35,093 nucleotides of DNA from an uncultured Anaerolineae bacterium. GTDB taxonomy: Bacteria > Chloroflexota > Anaerolineae > J036 > Brachytrichaceae. Within the stretch, counting starts at the first letter, position 1; every line of letters begins with the position of its first letter. This document shows positions 19,493 through 27,967 of the stretch, in pieces. Below the pieces are notes generated by a model. It saw only the letters and a list, made by a program, of their open reading frames with translations, was not told where the DNA came from and did no database searches. Location: positions 1 to 35,093 of the forward strand of contig CALHLE010000043.1 of NCBI GenBank assembly GCA_938034415.1. The letters are read 5' to 3'. The translations under genes were made by a program, and so were the position numbers.

Positions 19493-19819
19493 ATGAGCAA
19501 GGCGAAGCGCGCGCATCTCAGGGGCAAGCACGTGCCCATGCGCACCTGCATCGGCACGCGCACCCAGCATCCCAAGCGCGATATGATTCGTTTAATACGA
19601 ACGGAAGACGGTCACATCGTGATCGATCTAACCGGCAAGCGTTCGGGGAGTCGGGGCGCGTATCTTTCGAAGAGCCGCGCCGCCGCCGAACAAGCGATCA
19701 AACACAAGCGCCTGGAGGCCGCATTCGGCCAACCGGTCTTGAAGGAAGATGAGGAAGCTATCCTAGCGTTCTTCAGTCAGTTCGACGAAGGTCAACGCAA
19801 TGTGACTAGCGCAAGTTGA
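19493..19819 (+). CDS. rnpM: RNase P modulator RnpM (YlxR family)
   Basis: This is the small basic YlxR protein normally found between nusA and infB. It has the family pattern KHVPMRTCIGTRTQHPKRDM, then IRLIRTEDGHIVIDL and SGSRGAYLSKS. The usual GRGAY loop reads SRGAY, and the Cys often found after it is absent. B. subtilis YlxR/RnpM binds RNase P RNA and modulates its activity; the same role is inferred here. The ATG at 19493 gives 108 residues. A GTG at 19484, two bases after the nusA stop, would add MTR and cannot be excluded. Neither has a strong Shine-Dalgarno. It is tightly coupled to nusA and followed by a strong hairpin. Confidence 0.88.
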   Translation: MSKAKRAHLRGKHVPMRTCIGTRTQHPKRDMIRLIRTEDGHIVIDLTGKRSGSRGAYLSKSRAAAEQAIKHKRLEAAFGQPVLKEDEEAILAFFSQFDEGQRNVTSAS

Positions 19820-19848
19820 ACGCTGAAGTTTTCAGCAAGACTTGGAGC

Positions 19849-19880
19849 AACGCAGGCTTCCATAAGCCTGCGTTATTGTT
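19849..19880 (+). terminator. Strong hairpin between rnpM and infB
   Basis: AACGCAGGCTT (19849-19859) pairs perfectly with AAGCCTGCGTT (19864-19874) around CCAT, followed by ATTGTT. An 11-bp perfect stem in the middle of this operon suggests partial termination or an RNA-processing site that separates nusA-rnpM from infB onward. A smaller hairpin (GCTGAA/TTCAGC) lies just upstream at 19822-19836. Confidence 0.7.
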
Positions 19881-19914
19881 GCCGGCGCCTGGCAGTGCGC
19901 CAGTGATGCCCGGA

Positions 19915-19963
19915 GCAGAGGAGTAAGCCGATCATCTACAGACGATTCGGTTCAAGCCTCTGC
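19915..19963 (+). promoter_or_regulatory. Structured leader element of infB
   Basis: GCAGAGG (19915-19921) pairs with CCTCTGC (19957-19963), enclosing an inner helix AGCCGA/TCGGTT. It lies about 40 bp before the infB start. It resembles an autoregulatory mRNA leader, but I recognise no named RNA family. A chance fold is possible. Confidence 0.4.
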
Positions 19964-20003
19964 CCCATCGCACTGCGCAGCGCGGCGAAGAGAGGTGATG
20001 TAT

Positions 20004-22013
20004 ATGGCGGTAGAGACGAAAACTCCTGCGAAGCATTCAGCACAAGGCAACCGCAACAGCGGCCGCAGCGGCGAGCCGCGCCGTGACGCACCACGGTCGA
20101 GCGGCCCATCGCAACCCAAGCCGCCCCGGCCGGCTGAGTCAAAGCCGGCTAAGCCGGCTGAAGCCAAAGTGATTGAACTGCCGGAGTCTATTTCGTTGCG
20201 CGATTTGGCGACCAAGATCAACGTCAGCCCGATCAACGTCATCCGCGAGCTGATGCAAAACGGCGTGATGGCGACCATCAACCAGCAGCTCGACTTTGAC
20301 ACGGCCGCCATCGTCGCGAGCGCGTTTGGCTGGGAGGCGCGACCGATCCCGGTCGTGGTCGAATCGCAGATCCCGGAAGAAGTCGCGGTGACGCCTGACG
20401 GCAAACCTGCGCCGGTCGGCAAGGTTATGACGCTCAAGCAGCGCTTGCTGGCCAAGGAGCAGGCCGAAAACGAAAGCGCGCTCAAGCCGCGCCCGCCCGT
20501 CGTGACCGTGATGGGACACGTGGATCATGGCAAGACATCGCTGCTGGACGCCATCCGCAAGACGGACGTAGCTAGCGCGGAGGCCGGCGGGATCACCCAG
20601 CACATCGGCGCCTACATGGTGGAACACCAAGGCAAGAAGGTCACCTTTATTGACACGCCGGGCCACGAAGCCTTCACCGCCATGCGCGCGCGCGGCGCGC
20701 AAGTGACCGACATCGCGGTGCTGGTAGTTGCAGCCGACGACGGCGTGATGCCTCAAACGCGCGAGGCGATTGCCCATGCCCGCGCGGCGCAAGTGCCGAT
20801 CATCGTCGCCATCAACAAGATTGACAAACCGAACGCCAACCCGGAGTTGGTGAAGAAAGAATTGAGCGAGCTGGGCCTGGTGCCTGACGAATGGGGCGGC
20901 AATACGCTGTTCATCCCGGTCTCGGCCAAGCAACGCAAAGGCATCGAGGACTTGATCGAAGGCATCCTGCTGGTGGCGGAATCGCTCGATACGATCAAAG
21001 CGAACCCCAACCGCAGGGCGGTCGGCACGATCATCGAAAGCCGACTGAGCAAGTCGAAGGGCGCGATGGCGACGGTGCTGGTGCAGAACGGCACGCTCAA
21101 CGTCGGTGATGCGTTCGTGGCCGGCGGCGTGTATGGCCGCGTGCGCGCCATGTTCGACTTTCGCGGCCAGAGTGTGAAGAAGGCCGGGCCTTCCGTGCCG
21201 GTCAGCATCACCGGCATGTCGGAAGTGCCGATCGCCGGCGACATCCTCGAGGTCGTCGAGGACGAACGCGCGGCGCGCGCGCTTGCAGCGCAAAATCAGG
21301 CCAAGCGCGAGCGCGAGGGCAACGTCCAGCGCGCGACCAGCCTTGAGCAATACTTCGCCATGGCTAAGGCCAGCAAGGCCAAGAAGATGTTCTTCATCGT
21401 CAAGGCCGACAACCAGGGGTCGCTCCAGCCGATCGTTGAGCAGTTGCAAAAGCTCAACAGCACCCTCAGCAGTGAGAAGGGCGAAGAGATAAGACTCGAA
21501 GTCATCCATCAAGGCACCGGCGACGTGACCGAAAGCGACGTGAACTTGGCGATTGCGTCTGGCGCTGTGATCCTCGGATACGAAGTGCAGGTGGACACAG
21601 CCGCGCGACGCAAAGCCGAGAGCAACCACGTGGACATCCGCCTGTATAACGTGATCTACAACCTGCTCGAAGACGTGGAGCTGGCCATGAAAGGCATGCT
21701 CGCGCCGAAGGTCATCGAGAAGGTGGTCGGCACAGCCGAAGTCAGGCAAACCTTCAAAATCCCCAAGGTGGGCATCATCGCCGGCGTGCGCGTGACGAAC
21801 GGCGTGGCCATGCGCAATGCCAAGGTGCGCATACTGCGCGGCGATCAGGTGTTGCACACCGGGGCGGTGGCCTCGCTTAAGCGGTTGACGGAGGATGTGA
21901 AAGAAGTGCGCCAGGGCTTCGAGTGCGGCATTGGCATCGAGGGCTTTGAAGGGTTCAAGCCAGGCGACATCATCGAATTCATCGTGCAAGAAGAGCAGAC
22001 CAAGCCCGCATAG
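20004..22013 (+). CDS. infB: Translation initiation factor IF-2
   Basis: This GTPase brings initiator fMet-tRNA to the 30S subunit and promotes subunit joining. It has a short N-terminal Lys/Pro-rich region and one IF2-N domain ([20 protein letters not shown]), then the G domain: GHVDHGKT at 171-178, [17 protein letters not shown] from 217, NKID at 271-274 and a SAK motif. Domains II, III and IV follow, ending with the initiator-tRNA-binding C2 ([30 protein letters not shown]). The total is about 669 residues, on the short side because the N-terminus is compact. The ATG at 20004 is chosen because AGAGGTG lies about 6 bases upstream. In-frame GTG at 19995 and ATG at 19998 are alternatives. Confidence 0.96.
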   Translation: MAVETKTPAKHSAQGNRNSGRSGEPRRDAPRSSGPSQPKPPRPAESKPAKPAEAKVIELPESISLRDLATKINVSPINVIRELMQNGVMATINQQLDFDTAAIVASAFGWEARPIPVVVESQIPEEVAVTPDGKPAPVGKVMTLKQRLLAKEQAENESALKPRPPVVTVMGHVDHGKTSLLDAIRKTDVASAEAGGITQHIGAYMVEHQGKKVTFIDTPGHEAFTAMRARGAQVTDIAVLVVAADDGVMPQTREAIAHARAAQVPIIVAINKIDKPNANPELVKKELSELGLVPDEWGGNTLFIPVSAKQRKGIEDLIEGILLVAESLDTIKANPNRRAVGTIIESRLSKSKGAMATVLVQNGTLNVGDAFVAGGVYGRVRAMFDFRGQSVKKAGPSVPVSITGMSEVPIAGDILEVVEDERAARALAAQNQAKREREGNVQRATSLEQYFAMAKASKAKKMFFIVKADNQGSLQPIVEQLQKLNSTLSSEKGEEIRLEVIHQGTGDVTESDVNLAIASGAVILGYEVQVDTAARRKAESNHVDIRLYNVIYNLLEDVELAMKGMLAPKVIEKVVGTAEVRQTFKIPKVGIIAGVRVTNGVAMRNAKVRILRGDQVLHTGAVASLKRLTEDVKEVRQGFECGIGIEGFEGFKPGDIIEFIVQEEQTKPA

Positions 22014-22080
22014 GCCTAAGAAACCACGACGACATACTTTCCACCGCCTGATCCCTGTGCGCCTAGCCCCATATCAGACT

Positions 22081-22449
22081 ATGAGTAAAAAGTATGCCAA
22101 GCGCGTCAACGAATTGATTCGCATGCATTTGACCGATCTGTTGGAGCGCGAGTTGAACGATCCGCGCGTGAACAGCGCTCAGGTGACGATTAGCGACGTG
22201 GAAATCACGCCCGACGTGCGACATGCGCGGGTGTTCTACAGCATCATCGGCGATGATGCCCAGAAGGCCGAGGTCGCGCGCGGTTTAGAGAGCGCCGCCG
22301 GCTGGCTCAGCCGCGAGCTAGGCAAGCGCCTGCGCACGCGCCACACCCCCCAGTTGACGTTCGAGTTTGACGAATCGTTTGAACGTGGCGACCGTCTGTC
22401 GCGGCTGCTGGACGAGCTGAAGGGCGGCGAGGAGTTAACTGCATCTTGA
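22081..22449 (+). CDS. rbfA: 30S ribosome-binding factor RbfA
   Basis: The 122-residue single-KH-domain protein acts in late 30S maturation and processing of the 16S rRNA 5' end. The sequence reads MSKKYAKRVNELIRMHLTDL then LERELNDPRVNSAQVTISDV, with the conserved DPR and the C-terminal part TPQLTFEFDESFERGDRLSRLL, all typical. The ATG at 22081 matches the family N-terminus. The frame is open further upstream, but that part overlaps infB and shows no homology. There is no obvious Shine-Dalgarno. The stop overlaps the TTG start of nrnA by 4 bp. Confidence 0.93.
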   Translation: MSKKYAKRVNELIRMHLTDLLERELNDPRVNSAQVTISDVEITPDVRHARVFYSIIGDDAQKAEVARGLESAAGWLSRELGKRLRTRHTPQLTFEFDESFERGDRLSRLLDELKGGEELTAS

Positions 22450-23423
22450 TAGTGACCGACCCTCGCGCTTGGGCGGACGCCGAAGGCTGCTTGCGCCGGG
22501 CGCAATCTATCCTAGCCATCACCCATGTTGCACCGGACGGCGACGCCGTCGGCAGTTTGCTGGGGTTCACGCACGCGATGCGTAGCCTGGGCAAGCTGGT
22601 CACGCCGGCCTGTCAGGACCAGCCGCATCCGCGCTTCGATTACCTCAAGGGCGTGCGCGACATTCGCCAATCGGGCGAGGGCGAGTTCGACCTGATCGTT
22701 TCGCTCGACTCGAGCGATCTGGCCCGCCTGGGATCGGTCTTCATCCCGGCACAGCACGGTCGCCTGCCGGTCGTGGTGTTCGACCACCACATCACCAACC
22801 TGAACTTCGGCCTGGTCAACGTCGTCGAGCCGGGCGCGTCTTCGACATCTGAGATCATCTACACGCTGCTCCAGCGGATGGGCGTGACGATCACCCCCGA
22901 CATCGCCAACGCGCTGCTGACCGGCGTGATCACCGACACGTTGGCCTTCCGGACGTCGAACACGACGCCCGATACGCTGGCCGTGGCGATGGCGCTCATG
23001 CGCAGCGGGGGCAACCTGCAGGAAGTCACGCGCCAAGCGCTGATCATGCGCTCGTTCGACTCGCTGCGCTTGTTGGGCGCCGGCCTGATGAACGCCAAGT
23101 TGGAAGGCCGCCTGGCTTACGCGACGATCCCGCGCAAGCTCCGCAAAGAGCTGGAGGTGAAGGAGGAGCGCGGCGACGCCGGCCTGGTGGGCACCCTAAT
23201 CACCGCCTACGAGGTGGACGTGGCCGCGGTGTTCGTGGAATTGCAAAACGGCGACATCGAGATCGGCTTTCGCGCGCAGCCGGGCTTCGATGTATCCCAG
23301 GTGGCGCTTGAGTTAGGCGGGGGCGGGCACCCAGCCGCTGCCGGATGCACGCTGCCCGGCCCGATGCGCGACGCCGTCAATCGGGTATTGCCGCGGCTCA
23401 AGCAGGTCATCCGCGAAACGTAG
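22446..23423 (+). CDS. nrnA: DHH/DHHA1 bifunctional oligoribonuclease / PAP phosphatase (NrnA-like)
   Basis: The 325-residue DHH-family phosphoesterase has THVAPDGDAVGS (H27, D31, D33), VSLDSSD, VVFDHHITN (DHH at 113-115) and a C-terminal DHHA1 domain with GGGGHPAAAG. NrnA degrades very short RNAs (nanoRNA) to mononucleotides and can dephosphorylate pAp. Clustering with rbfA and truB is typical. pAp removal would also serve the sat-cysC product pathway encoded nearby. The TTG at 22446 is chosen because it overlaps the rbfA stop (TTGA) and has GGAG 11 bases upstream. A GTG at 22452 is the alternative. Confidence 0.9.
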   Translation: MIVTDPRAWADAEGCLRRAQSILAITHVAPDGDAVGSLLGFTHAMRSLGKLVTPACQDQPHPRFDYLKGVRDIRQSGEGEFDLIVSLDSSDLARLGSVFIPAQHGRLPVVVFDHHITNLNFGLVNVVEPGASSTSEIIYTLLQRMGVTITPDIANALLTGVITDTLAFRTSNTTPDTLAVAMALMRSGGNLQEVTRQALIMRSFDSLRLLGAGLMNAKLEGRLAYATIPRKLRKELEVKEERGDAGLVGTLITAYEVDVAAVFVELQNGDIEIGFRAQPGFDVSQVALELGGGGHPAAAGCTLPGPMRDAVNRVLPRLKQVIRET

Positions 23424-23453
23424 CCGAACCGGTCGGCACAACGCGAGCCGGCA

Positions 23454-24380
23454 ATGGATGGTTTGTTGATCGTGGATAAGCCGGGCGGCATGTCGTCGCA
23501 CGACGTGGTGGCGCGCGCGCGCCGGATATTGCGCGAGAAGCGCATCGGCCATGCCGGCACGCTCGATCCGTTGGCGACCGGCGTGCTGGTGTTGTGCGTC
23601 GGCCAGGCTACCCGCCTGAGCGAGTACCTGCTCGGCGAAGACAAAGCCTACGAAGGCGTGATCCGGCTGGGCCAGCGCACCACGACCGACGACGCCGAAG
23701 GCGAGGTCATCGAGGCGCGCGCGGTGCCGCCGATAACCCCGGAGAGGCTGAGGCAGCTCGAAGCGCAATTCACCGGCACAATCGCGCAGACCCCGCCTCA
23801 GTTCTCCGCGATTCAGAAGGGCGGCCAACGCGCTTACGCCCTGGCGCGGCAGGGCCGTTCGGTTGAGCTTGAGCCGCGACAAGTCACGGTGTATGAGCTG
23901 CGGCTCATGCCGAGCGACAGCAAGGAAGCGGCGGAAGTCGGCCACCTGCGCATCCTCGTCCGCTGTTCCGGAGGCACCTACATTCGCGCCCTGGCGCGCG
24001 ACATCGGCGAGGCGCTTGGGTGCGGCGGCCATCTCATCGCGCTGCGCCGCACACAGGCCGGACGCTTCACGTTGGCCGACGCCGTCACGCTCGAGCGCAT
24101 CGAAGCGGCGGCCAACGCAGGCACAGCCGCAGCGTTGTTGCTGCCGATGGATCGCGCGGTGGCCGATTGGCCGGCAGCGTATCTGAGCGACGATGACGCC
24201 CGACGCTTGCGGATGGGACAAGCGATTGCGCTGCCAACGGCGGCAGCGCCGCGCGCGGCCCACGCACCAGGGGTGCGCGTGTATGATTCCCGCCGCGCGT
24301 TCATCGCTATCGCCCACTGGGATGGGATGAAACTCAAACCGGCGAAGGTCTTCAATGCGGCTCCTCCACTCGTTCGATGA
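23454..24380 (+). CDS. truB: tRNA pseudouridine-55 synthase
   Basis: TruB makes pseudouridine 55 in the T-loop of tRNAs. The N-terminus MDGLLIVDKPGGMSSHDVV and the catalytic motif GHAGTLDPLATG with D38 are diagnostic. KAYEGVIRLGQRTTTDDAEG and CSGGTYIRALARDIGEALG follow. At 308 residues it is a normal full-length enzyme with a C-terminal PUA-like part. It starts 30 bp after nrnA, and its end overlaps ribF by 26 bp. Confidence 0.95.
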   Translation: MDGLLIVDKPGGMSSHDVVARARRILREKRIGHAGTLDPLATGVLVLCVGQATRLSEYLLGEDKAYEGVIRLGQRTTTDDAEGEVIEARAVPPITPERLRQLEAQFTGTIAQTPPQFSAIQKGGQRAYALARQGRSVELEPRQVTVYELRLMPSDSKEAAEVGHLRILVRCSGGTYIRALARDIGEALGCGGHLIALRRTQAGRFTLADAVTLERIEAAANAGTAAALLLPMDRAVADWPAAYLSDDDARRLRMGQAIALPTAAAPRAAHAPGVRVYDSRRAFIAIAHWDGMKLKPAKVFNAAPPLVR

Positions 24381-25107
24381 ACTCTCTGCCTCCGTTCCAT
24401 CCACCTGCACAATCGGCGCATTTGACGGCGTGCACCTGGGCCACCAGCAGTTGATCCGCGCCACGGTGAACGACGCGCGCGAACGAGGCGCGCAGTCGGC
24501 CGTGATCACGTTCTTTCCCCACCCGCGCGTGGTGCTGGGCAGGGCGCCGAATCGCTATCTCACCTTGCCGGATGACAAGGCCGAACAAATCGGCGCGCTC
24601 GGCGTGGACGTGTTGGTAACCTTGGAATTCACGTTGCAGATGGCCCAACTTACGGCGCATGAGTTCATCGCGCGCATGGTCGCCGCGCTCGCGCCAGTCA
24701 GCCTGTGGATCGGCCCAGATTTCGCGCTAGGCCGCGGGCGACAAGGGAACGCGGCCTACCTGGCCGAACTCGGCAGCCGATTCGGATTCACGGTCAACGT
24801 GCTGCCCGAGCTGAACATGGGGGCCAGCATCGTCTCCAGCACGCGCATTCGCGATGCGCTGGCCCGCGGCGACGTGAGCGACGCCAACCTCTGCTTGGGA
24901 CGCCCGTTTCGGGTGACCGGAAGCTACGACGGCGACCGCGCGCTCTGTGTGGACGAGCGACAATGGCTGCCCGCGCCGGGCGTCTATCCGGTGTTGATCG
25001 AGGAACGCATCAACCAGGCGATCTTGACGAGCGACCGGCCCGGCCGCATCGCCATCGAGCACCCGCTCAGGGATGGTCGTCGGCTGGTGAAGGTGGAATT
25101 CGTATAG
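24355..25107 (+). CDS. ribF: FAD synthetase (RibF) with degenerate riboflavin kinase domain
   Basis: Residues 1 to about 165 are the FMN adenylyltransferase domain of RibF: IGAFDGVHLGHQQLI (20-34), FFPHPRVVLG, WIGPDFALGRGRQGN and ASIVSSTRIRDAL. It makes FAD from FMN and ATP. The C-terminal part should be a riboflavin kinase barrel with the GRxLGFPTAN motif. Here the segment LGRPFRVTGSYDGDRALCVD runs into a short barrel-like end, without PTAN or the catalytic Glu region. The total is 250 residues against about 310. The enzyme may therefore lack kinase activity, so a separate riboflavin kinase would be needed. The ATG at 24355 has GAAGG six bases upstream. It overlaps truB by 26 bp and is followed directly by recF. 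Confidence 0.85.
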   Translation: MRLLHSFDELSASVPSTCTIGAFDGVHLGHQQLIRATVNDARERGAQSAVITFFPHPRVVLGRAPNRYLTLPDDKAEQIGALGVDVLVTLEFTLQMAQLTAHEFIARMVAALAPVSLWIGPDFALGRGRQGNAAYLAELGSRFGFTVNVLPELNMGASIVSSTRIRDALARGDVSDANLCLGRPFRVTGSYDGDRALCVDERQWLPAPGVYPVLIEERINQAILTSDRPGRIAIEHPLRDGRRLVKVEFV

Positions 25108-26307
25108 ATGCGCGTGCGTCACCTTTCGCTCACCAACTTTCGGTTGTACGCGCGGCTGGAACTCCACTTGCCGCGCGGGCTGGTGATCGTGCAAGGCGAC
25201 AACGCCCAGGGCAAGACGTCGCTGCTCGAAGCGATCTACTTTCTGGCCACGGCCCACTCCCCTCACACGCGCGCCGACCGACAGGTGATCCGCTGGGGGG
25301 CAGAGGAGGAAAGCCCGTATCCCTACGCCGTGCTCAGAGCCAGGATCGAGCGCAACGACGGCTTGCGCCTGATTGAGATCGCGCTCCAACGAGGCGATTC
25401 AAACCGGTTGCGCAAAGAAATCCGCATTGACCACGTCGAGCGACGCGGGATAGACCTGGTCGGCCAGCTCAATGTGGTGCTCTTCCTACCCGGCGATGTC
25501 GAGCTGGTGAGCGGCGCGCCGGCGCTGCGCCGCGATTTCCTCGATGCGGCGCTGTCGCAGGTGGATGCCGATTACGTGCGCGCGCTCGACCGCTACGCGC
25601 GCGCGCTCGCCCAGCGCAACGCATTGCTCAAGCAAGCCCAGGAACGCAGGCTCGATCCCGACGAACTGGCGATCTGGGACGATCAACTCGTGCCGGCAGG
25701 CGTGGAGATCGCCGTGCGCCGGCGTCGGGCTGTGGCCGATCTGGCCCGCCTGGCCGCGCCGATCCACCGCGAGCTGTCCGACGGCTCAGAGTACCTGCGG
25801 ATCATCTATCAGCCGAACTTCGACCCGGCCCGGCCCAGCACACTCAACGCGCCGTATCAGGTGGGCATAGACGACTCGCAACCGCCGGCCGGCATAGATC
25901 AGCGCGACTTGCAAACAGCCTTTCGCCGGGCACTGGACGAGCGTCGGCGAGAAGAGGTCGCCCGGGGCATGACGCTGGTCGGCCCGCACCGCGACGAGGT
26001 GCGCTTCATCGCCAACGGCATGGACTTGGGCGATTTCGGCTCGCGGGGGCAGCAGCGCACAGCCGTGCTGGCGCTTAAGCTGGCGCAGGTCGCGTGGATG
26101 CGCGAGCGCACCCACGAGGAGCCGGTGCTGTTGCTGGACGAGGTGCTGGCCGAGCTTGATCCGCACCGGCGCCGCTGCTTGCTACAGCGAATCGGCAGCG
26201 CGCATCAGACGATCGTCACTACGACCGACATTCAGCGCTTCGATCGCGACTTTGTGCGCCATGCCGAGATGTTGCGGGTGCACGCCGGCGTGGTATTCCC
26301 TCTATAG
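25108..26307 (+). CDS. recF: DNA replication/repair protein RecF
   Basis: RecF is an SMC-like ATPase that loads RecA at single-strand gaps with RecO and RecR. The 399-residue protein starts MRVRHLSLTNFRLYARLELH, has Walker A GDNAQGKTS (30-38), VGPHRDEVRF, the ABC signature GSRGQQRTAVLALKLAQV and Walker B VLLLDEVLAELD (catalytic Asp 344). Length is typical. It begins on the base after the ribF stop, so it is translationally coupled and the last gene of the nusA-type cluster. This is not the common dnaA-dnaN-recF location. Confidence 0.94.
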   Translation: MRVRHLSLTNFRLYARLELHLPRGLVIVQGDNAQGKTSLLEAIYFLATAHSPHTRADRQVIRWGAEEESPYPYAVLRARIERNDGLRLIEIALQRGDSNRLRKEIRIDHVERRGIDLVGQLNVVLFLPGDVELVSGAPALRRDFLDAALSQVDADYVRALDRYARALAQRNALLKQAQERRLDPDELAIWDDQLVPAGVEIAVRRRRAVADLARLAAPIHRELSDGSEYLRIIYQPNFDPARPSTLNAPYQVGIDDSQPPAGIDQRDLQTAFRRALDERRREEVARGMTLVGPHRDEVRFIANGMDLGDFGSRGQQRTAVLALKLAQVAWMRERTHEEPVLLLDEVLAELDPHRRRCLLQRIGSAHQTIVTTTDIQRFDRDFVRHAEMLRVHAGVVFPL

Positions 26308-26365
26308 CCTAACCAGCGCGTGACGCTATGCGCCCACCTGCTTTGTGCAAGCATCGTAACCTTCA

Positions 26366-26394
26366 TTGACAAACATTAGACACAGGATTACATT
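26366..26394 (+). promoter_or_regulatory. Promoter of the CarH-like regulator gene
   Basis: A perfect TTGACA (26366-26371) is separated by 17 bp from TACATT (26389-26394). Transcription would start near 26401, a few bases before the ATG at 26408, so the mRNA is close to leaderless. The -35/-10 region is where CarH-type repressors bind, so autoregulation is possible. Confidence 0.65.
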
Positions 26395-26407
26395 AAGAGT
26401 GCGTCTG

Positions 26408-27754
26408 ATGTTCGCGCAATATAGTGACGAGCCTGTCTACAACGTCAAAGCCGTTTCGCACCAGACCGGCATCGCTGCCGCGACGCTGCGCGCTTGGGAA
26501 CGGCGTTACGGCGTGCCCTCGCCTCCGCGCACCGACAGCGGCTATCGGCTGTATTCTGCCCGCGATGTGGCCATCATCCGCTGGCTGAAGTCGCAGATCG
26601 AAAACGGCATGAGCATCAGCCACGCCGTGCACTTGCTGCGTTCGCTCGAGGCACAGTCCGCCGATGGGCACACCGGCGAACCGGCGACTGAGCTTCCAGC
26701 ACCGGACGCGCCGGCCTCGTATCAGCGCTTGCATGACGAAATCATCGCCGGCGCCGTTGAATTCAACGAGGCGCGTATCGAGTACGTGTTGGCAGAGGCA
26801 TTTTCGCTCTTCCCAGTGGAGGAAGTGTGCCTGCACCTGATCCAGCCAACGCTGGTGACTCTGGGTGAGCAGTGGCATCTGGGTGAAATTAACATCAGCG
26901 TCGAGCACTTCGCGACCAATATCATGCGCCGCAAGCTATCGGCGCTGATGTCCGCATCGCCGCCGGTCAGCCGTGAGGAGCGCATCGTGAGCGGATGCGC
27001 GCCGGGAGAGTATCACGAACTAGGCATCCTGATGGTCTCGCTCTTCCTGCGCCGCCGCGGTTACGAGGTCATTTACTTAGGGCAGAACATCGCTGCCGCA
27101 CGCTTTCAAGAGATGCTGATGAAAACACAGCCCGACCTATTGATGCTCTCGGCCAGTGGGCTGATCGCGGCAGCCAACCTACTGGACGTAGCCGAGGAGC
27201 TGCGCCACCACTCCACTCAACTCGGCACAATAATTGCGTTCGGCGGACGGGTGTTCAATCAGGCGCCTGAGTTGCGGCGACGCGTGCCCGGCATATACGT
27301 CGGCGAAGACGCCCAGGCAGCTACGCGCCGGACTGTCGAGTTGACGACCGATAAAGCCGCTGCAATGGCACTGCAGATGAACTATGCGCCGGTAGACGCC
27401 GAGGCGCTTGAGGCTTTGGCCGTTTTGCGCCGCCATCGTCCGGAAATCGTCGCCGTCGCTACGCGCTTAGTTCAGAACTACGTCGAGCAGGATTCGGAAC
27501 AACAACATCTCCTGATCGCCGCCAACGAAACCTTGCTGCAGATTGTGGAATCGGCGTTGCGCTTCGGCGAACCGGCCATCTTGAGCAACCGAGCAAACTG
27601 GTTGTGGGATGCGCTGCCTCCCGACGGCATCTCAAGTGCGCGATTGCAGCGCGTCGCACAGGCCTTGGCCGAAGGGGCTGAAACGGTCTTGCATTCACCG
27701 CAGTTGGATCAGCTTCAGCCTTATTTTCAAGCATTGCAAGGAGCTTTCGACTAG
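26408..27754 (+). CDS. CarH/LitR-like MerR-family B12-dependent transcriptional regulator with C-terminal extension
   Basis: Residues about 10-80 are a MerR DNA-binding domain (YNVKAVSHQTGIAAATLRAW, ERRYGVPSPPRTDSGYRLYS). Residues about 100-285 are a cobalamin-binding module. The cap has the exact light-sensor signature W-x9-EH (W156, E166, H167), and the Rossmann part has ExHxxG as EYHELG with H203, the lower cobalt ligand. CarH proteins tetramerise on adenosylcobalamin and repress in the dark; light breaks the Co-C bond and releases DNA. All residues needed for this are present. About 160 more residues (to 449) follow, mostly helical, that standard CarH (about 300) lacks; I do not recognise this part. 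The frame opens upstream at a TTG inside the promoter; the ATG at 26408 is preferred. Confidence 0.88.
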   Translation: MFAQYSDEPVYNVKAVSHQTGIAAATLRAWERRYGVPSPPRTDSGYRLYSARDVAIIRWLKSQIENGMSISHAVHLLRSLEAQSADGHTGEPATELPAPDAPASYQRLHDEIIAGAVEFNEARIEYVLAEAFSLFPVEEVCLHLIQPTLVTLGEQWHLGEINISVEHFATNIMRRKLSALMSASPPVSREERIVSGCAPGEYHELGILMVSLFLRRRGYEVIYLGQNIAAARFQEMLMKTQPDLLMLSASGLIAAANLLDVAEELRHHSTQLGTIIAFGGRVFNQAPELRRRVPGIYVGEDAQAATRRTVELTTDKAAAMALQMNYAPVDAEALEALAVLRRHRPEIVAVATRLVQNYVEQDSEQQHLLIAANETLLQIVESALRFGEPAILSNRANWLWDALPPDGISSARLQRVAQALAEGAETVLHSPQLDQLQPYFQALQGAFD

Positions 27755-27967
27755 CGCACGCCCGCTAAATGGCCCATGTAGCCCGCCCGATGTGAGCGCT
27801 GCGATCCCACCTGCATAGACCGCCTTGGTTCGACCGGCACAAACTTTGCGCAACTTATCAAGCGCAGTTAACTGAAGTCTAAGCATATCCGGTAGATTTA
27901 CAGTCCTGGATTCGAGACCGCAGCATAGCGTCTCGGACATGGACGCATGACATGGGAGCCGACTGAC
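27755..27967. other. Spacer after the CarH-like gene
   Basis: This 213-bp spacer holds a hairpin CGAGAC/GTCTCG at about 27913-27934, too far from the upstream stop to be a certain terminator. No clear -35/-10 pair was found. GGGAG at 27954-27958 serves as Shine-Dalgarno for the next gene. Confidence 0.4.

Noticed and set aside
19915-19963. Possible tRNA because of a GGTTCAAGCC string before infB
   Set aside because: The T-stem does not pair around TTCAAGC and there is no acceptor or anticodon arm; it is a leader hairpin at most.
20139-21989. 616-codon antisense open frame opposite infB
   Set aside because: It mirrors infB codons, is His/Arg/Asp-rich and has no family resemblance.
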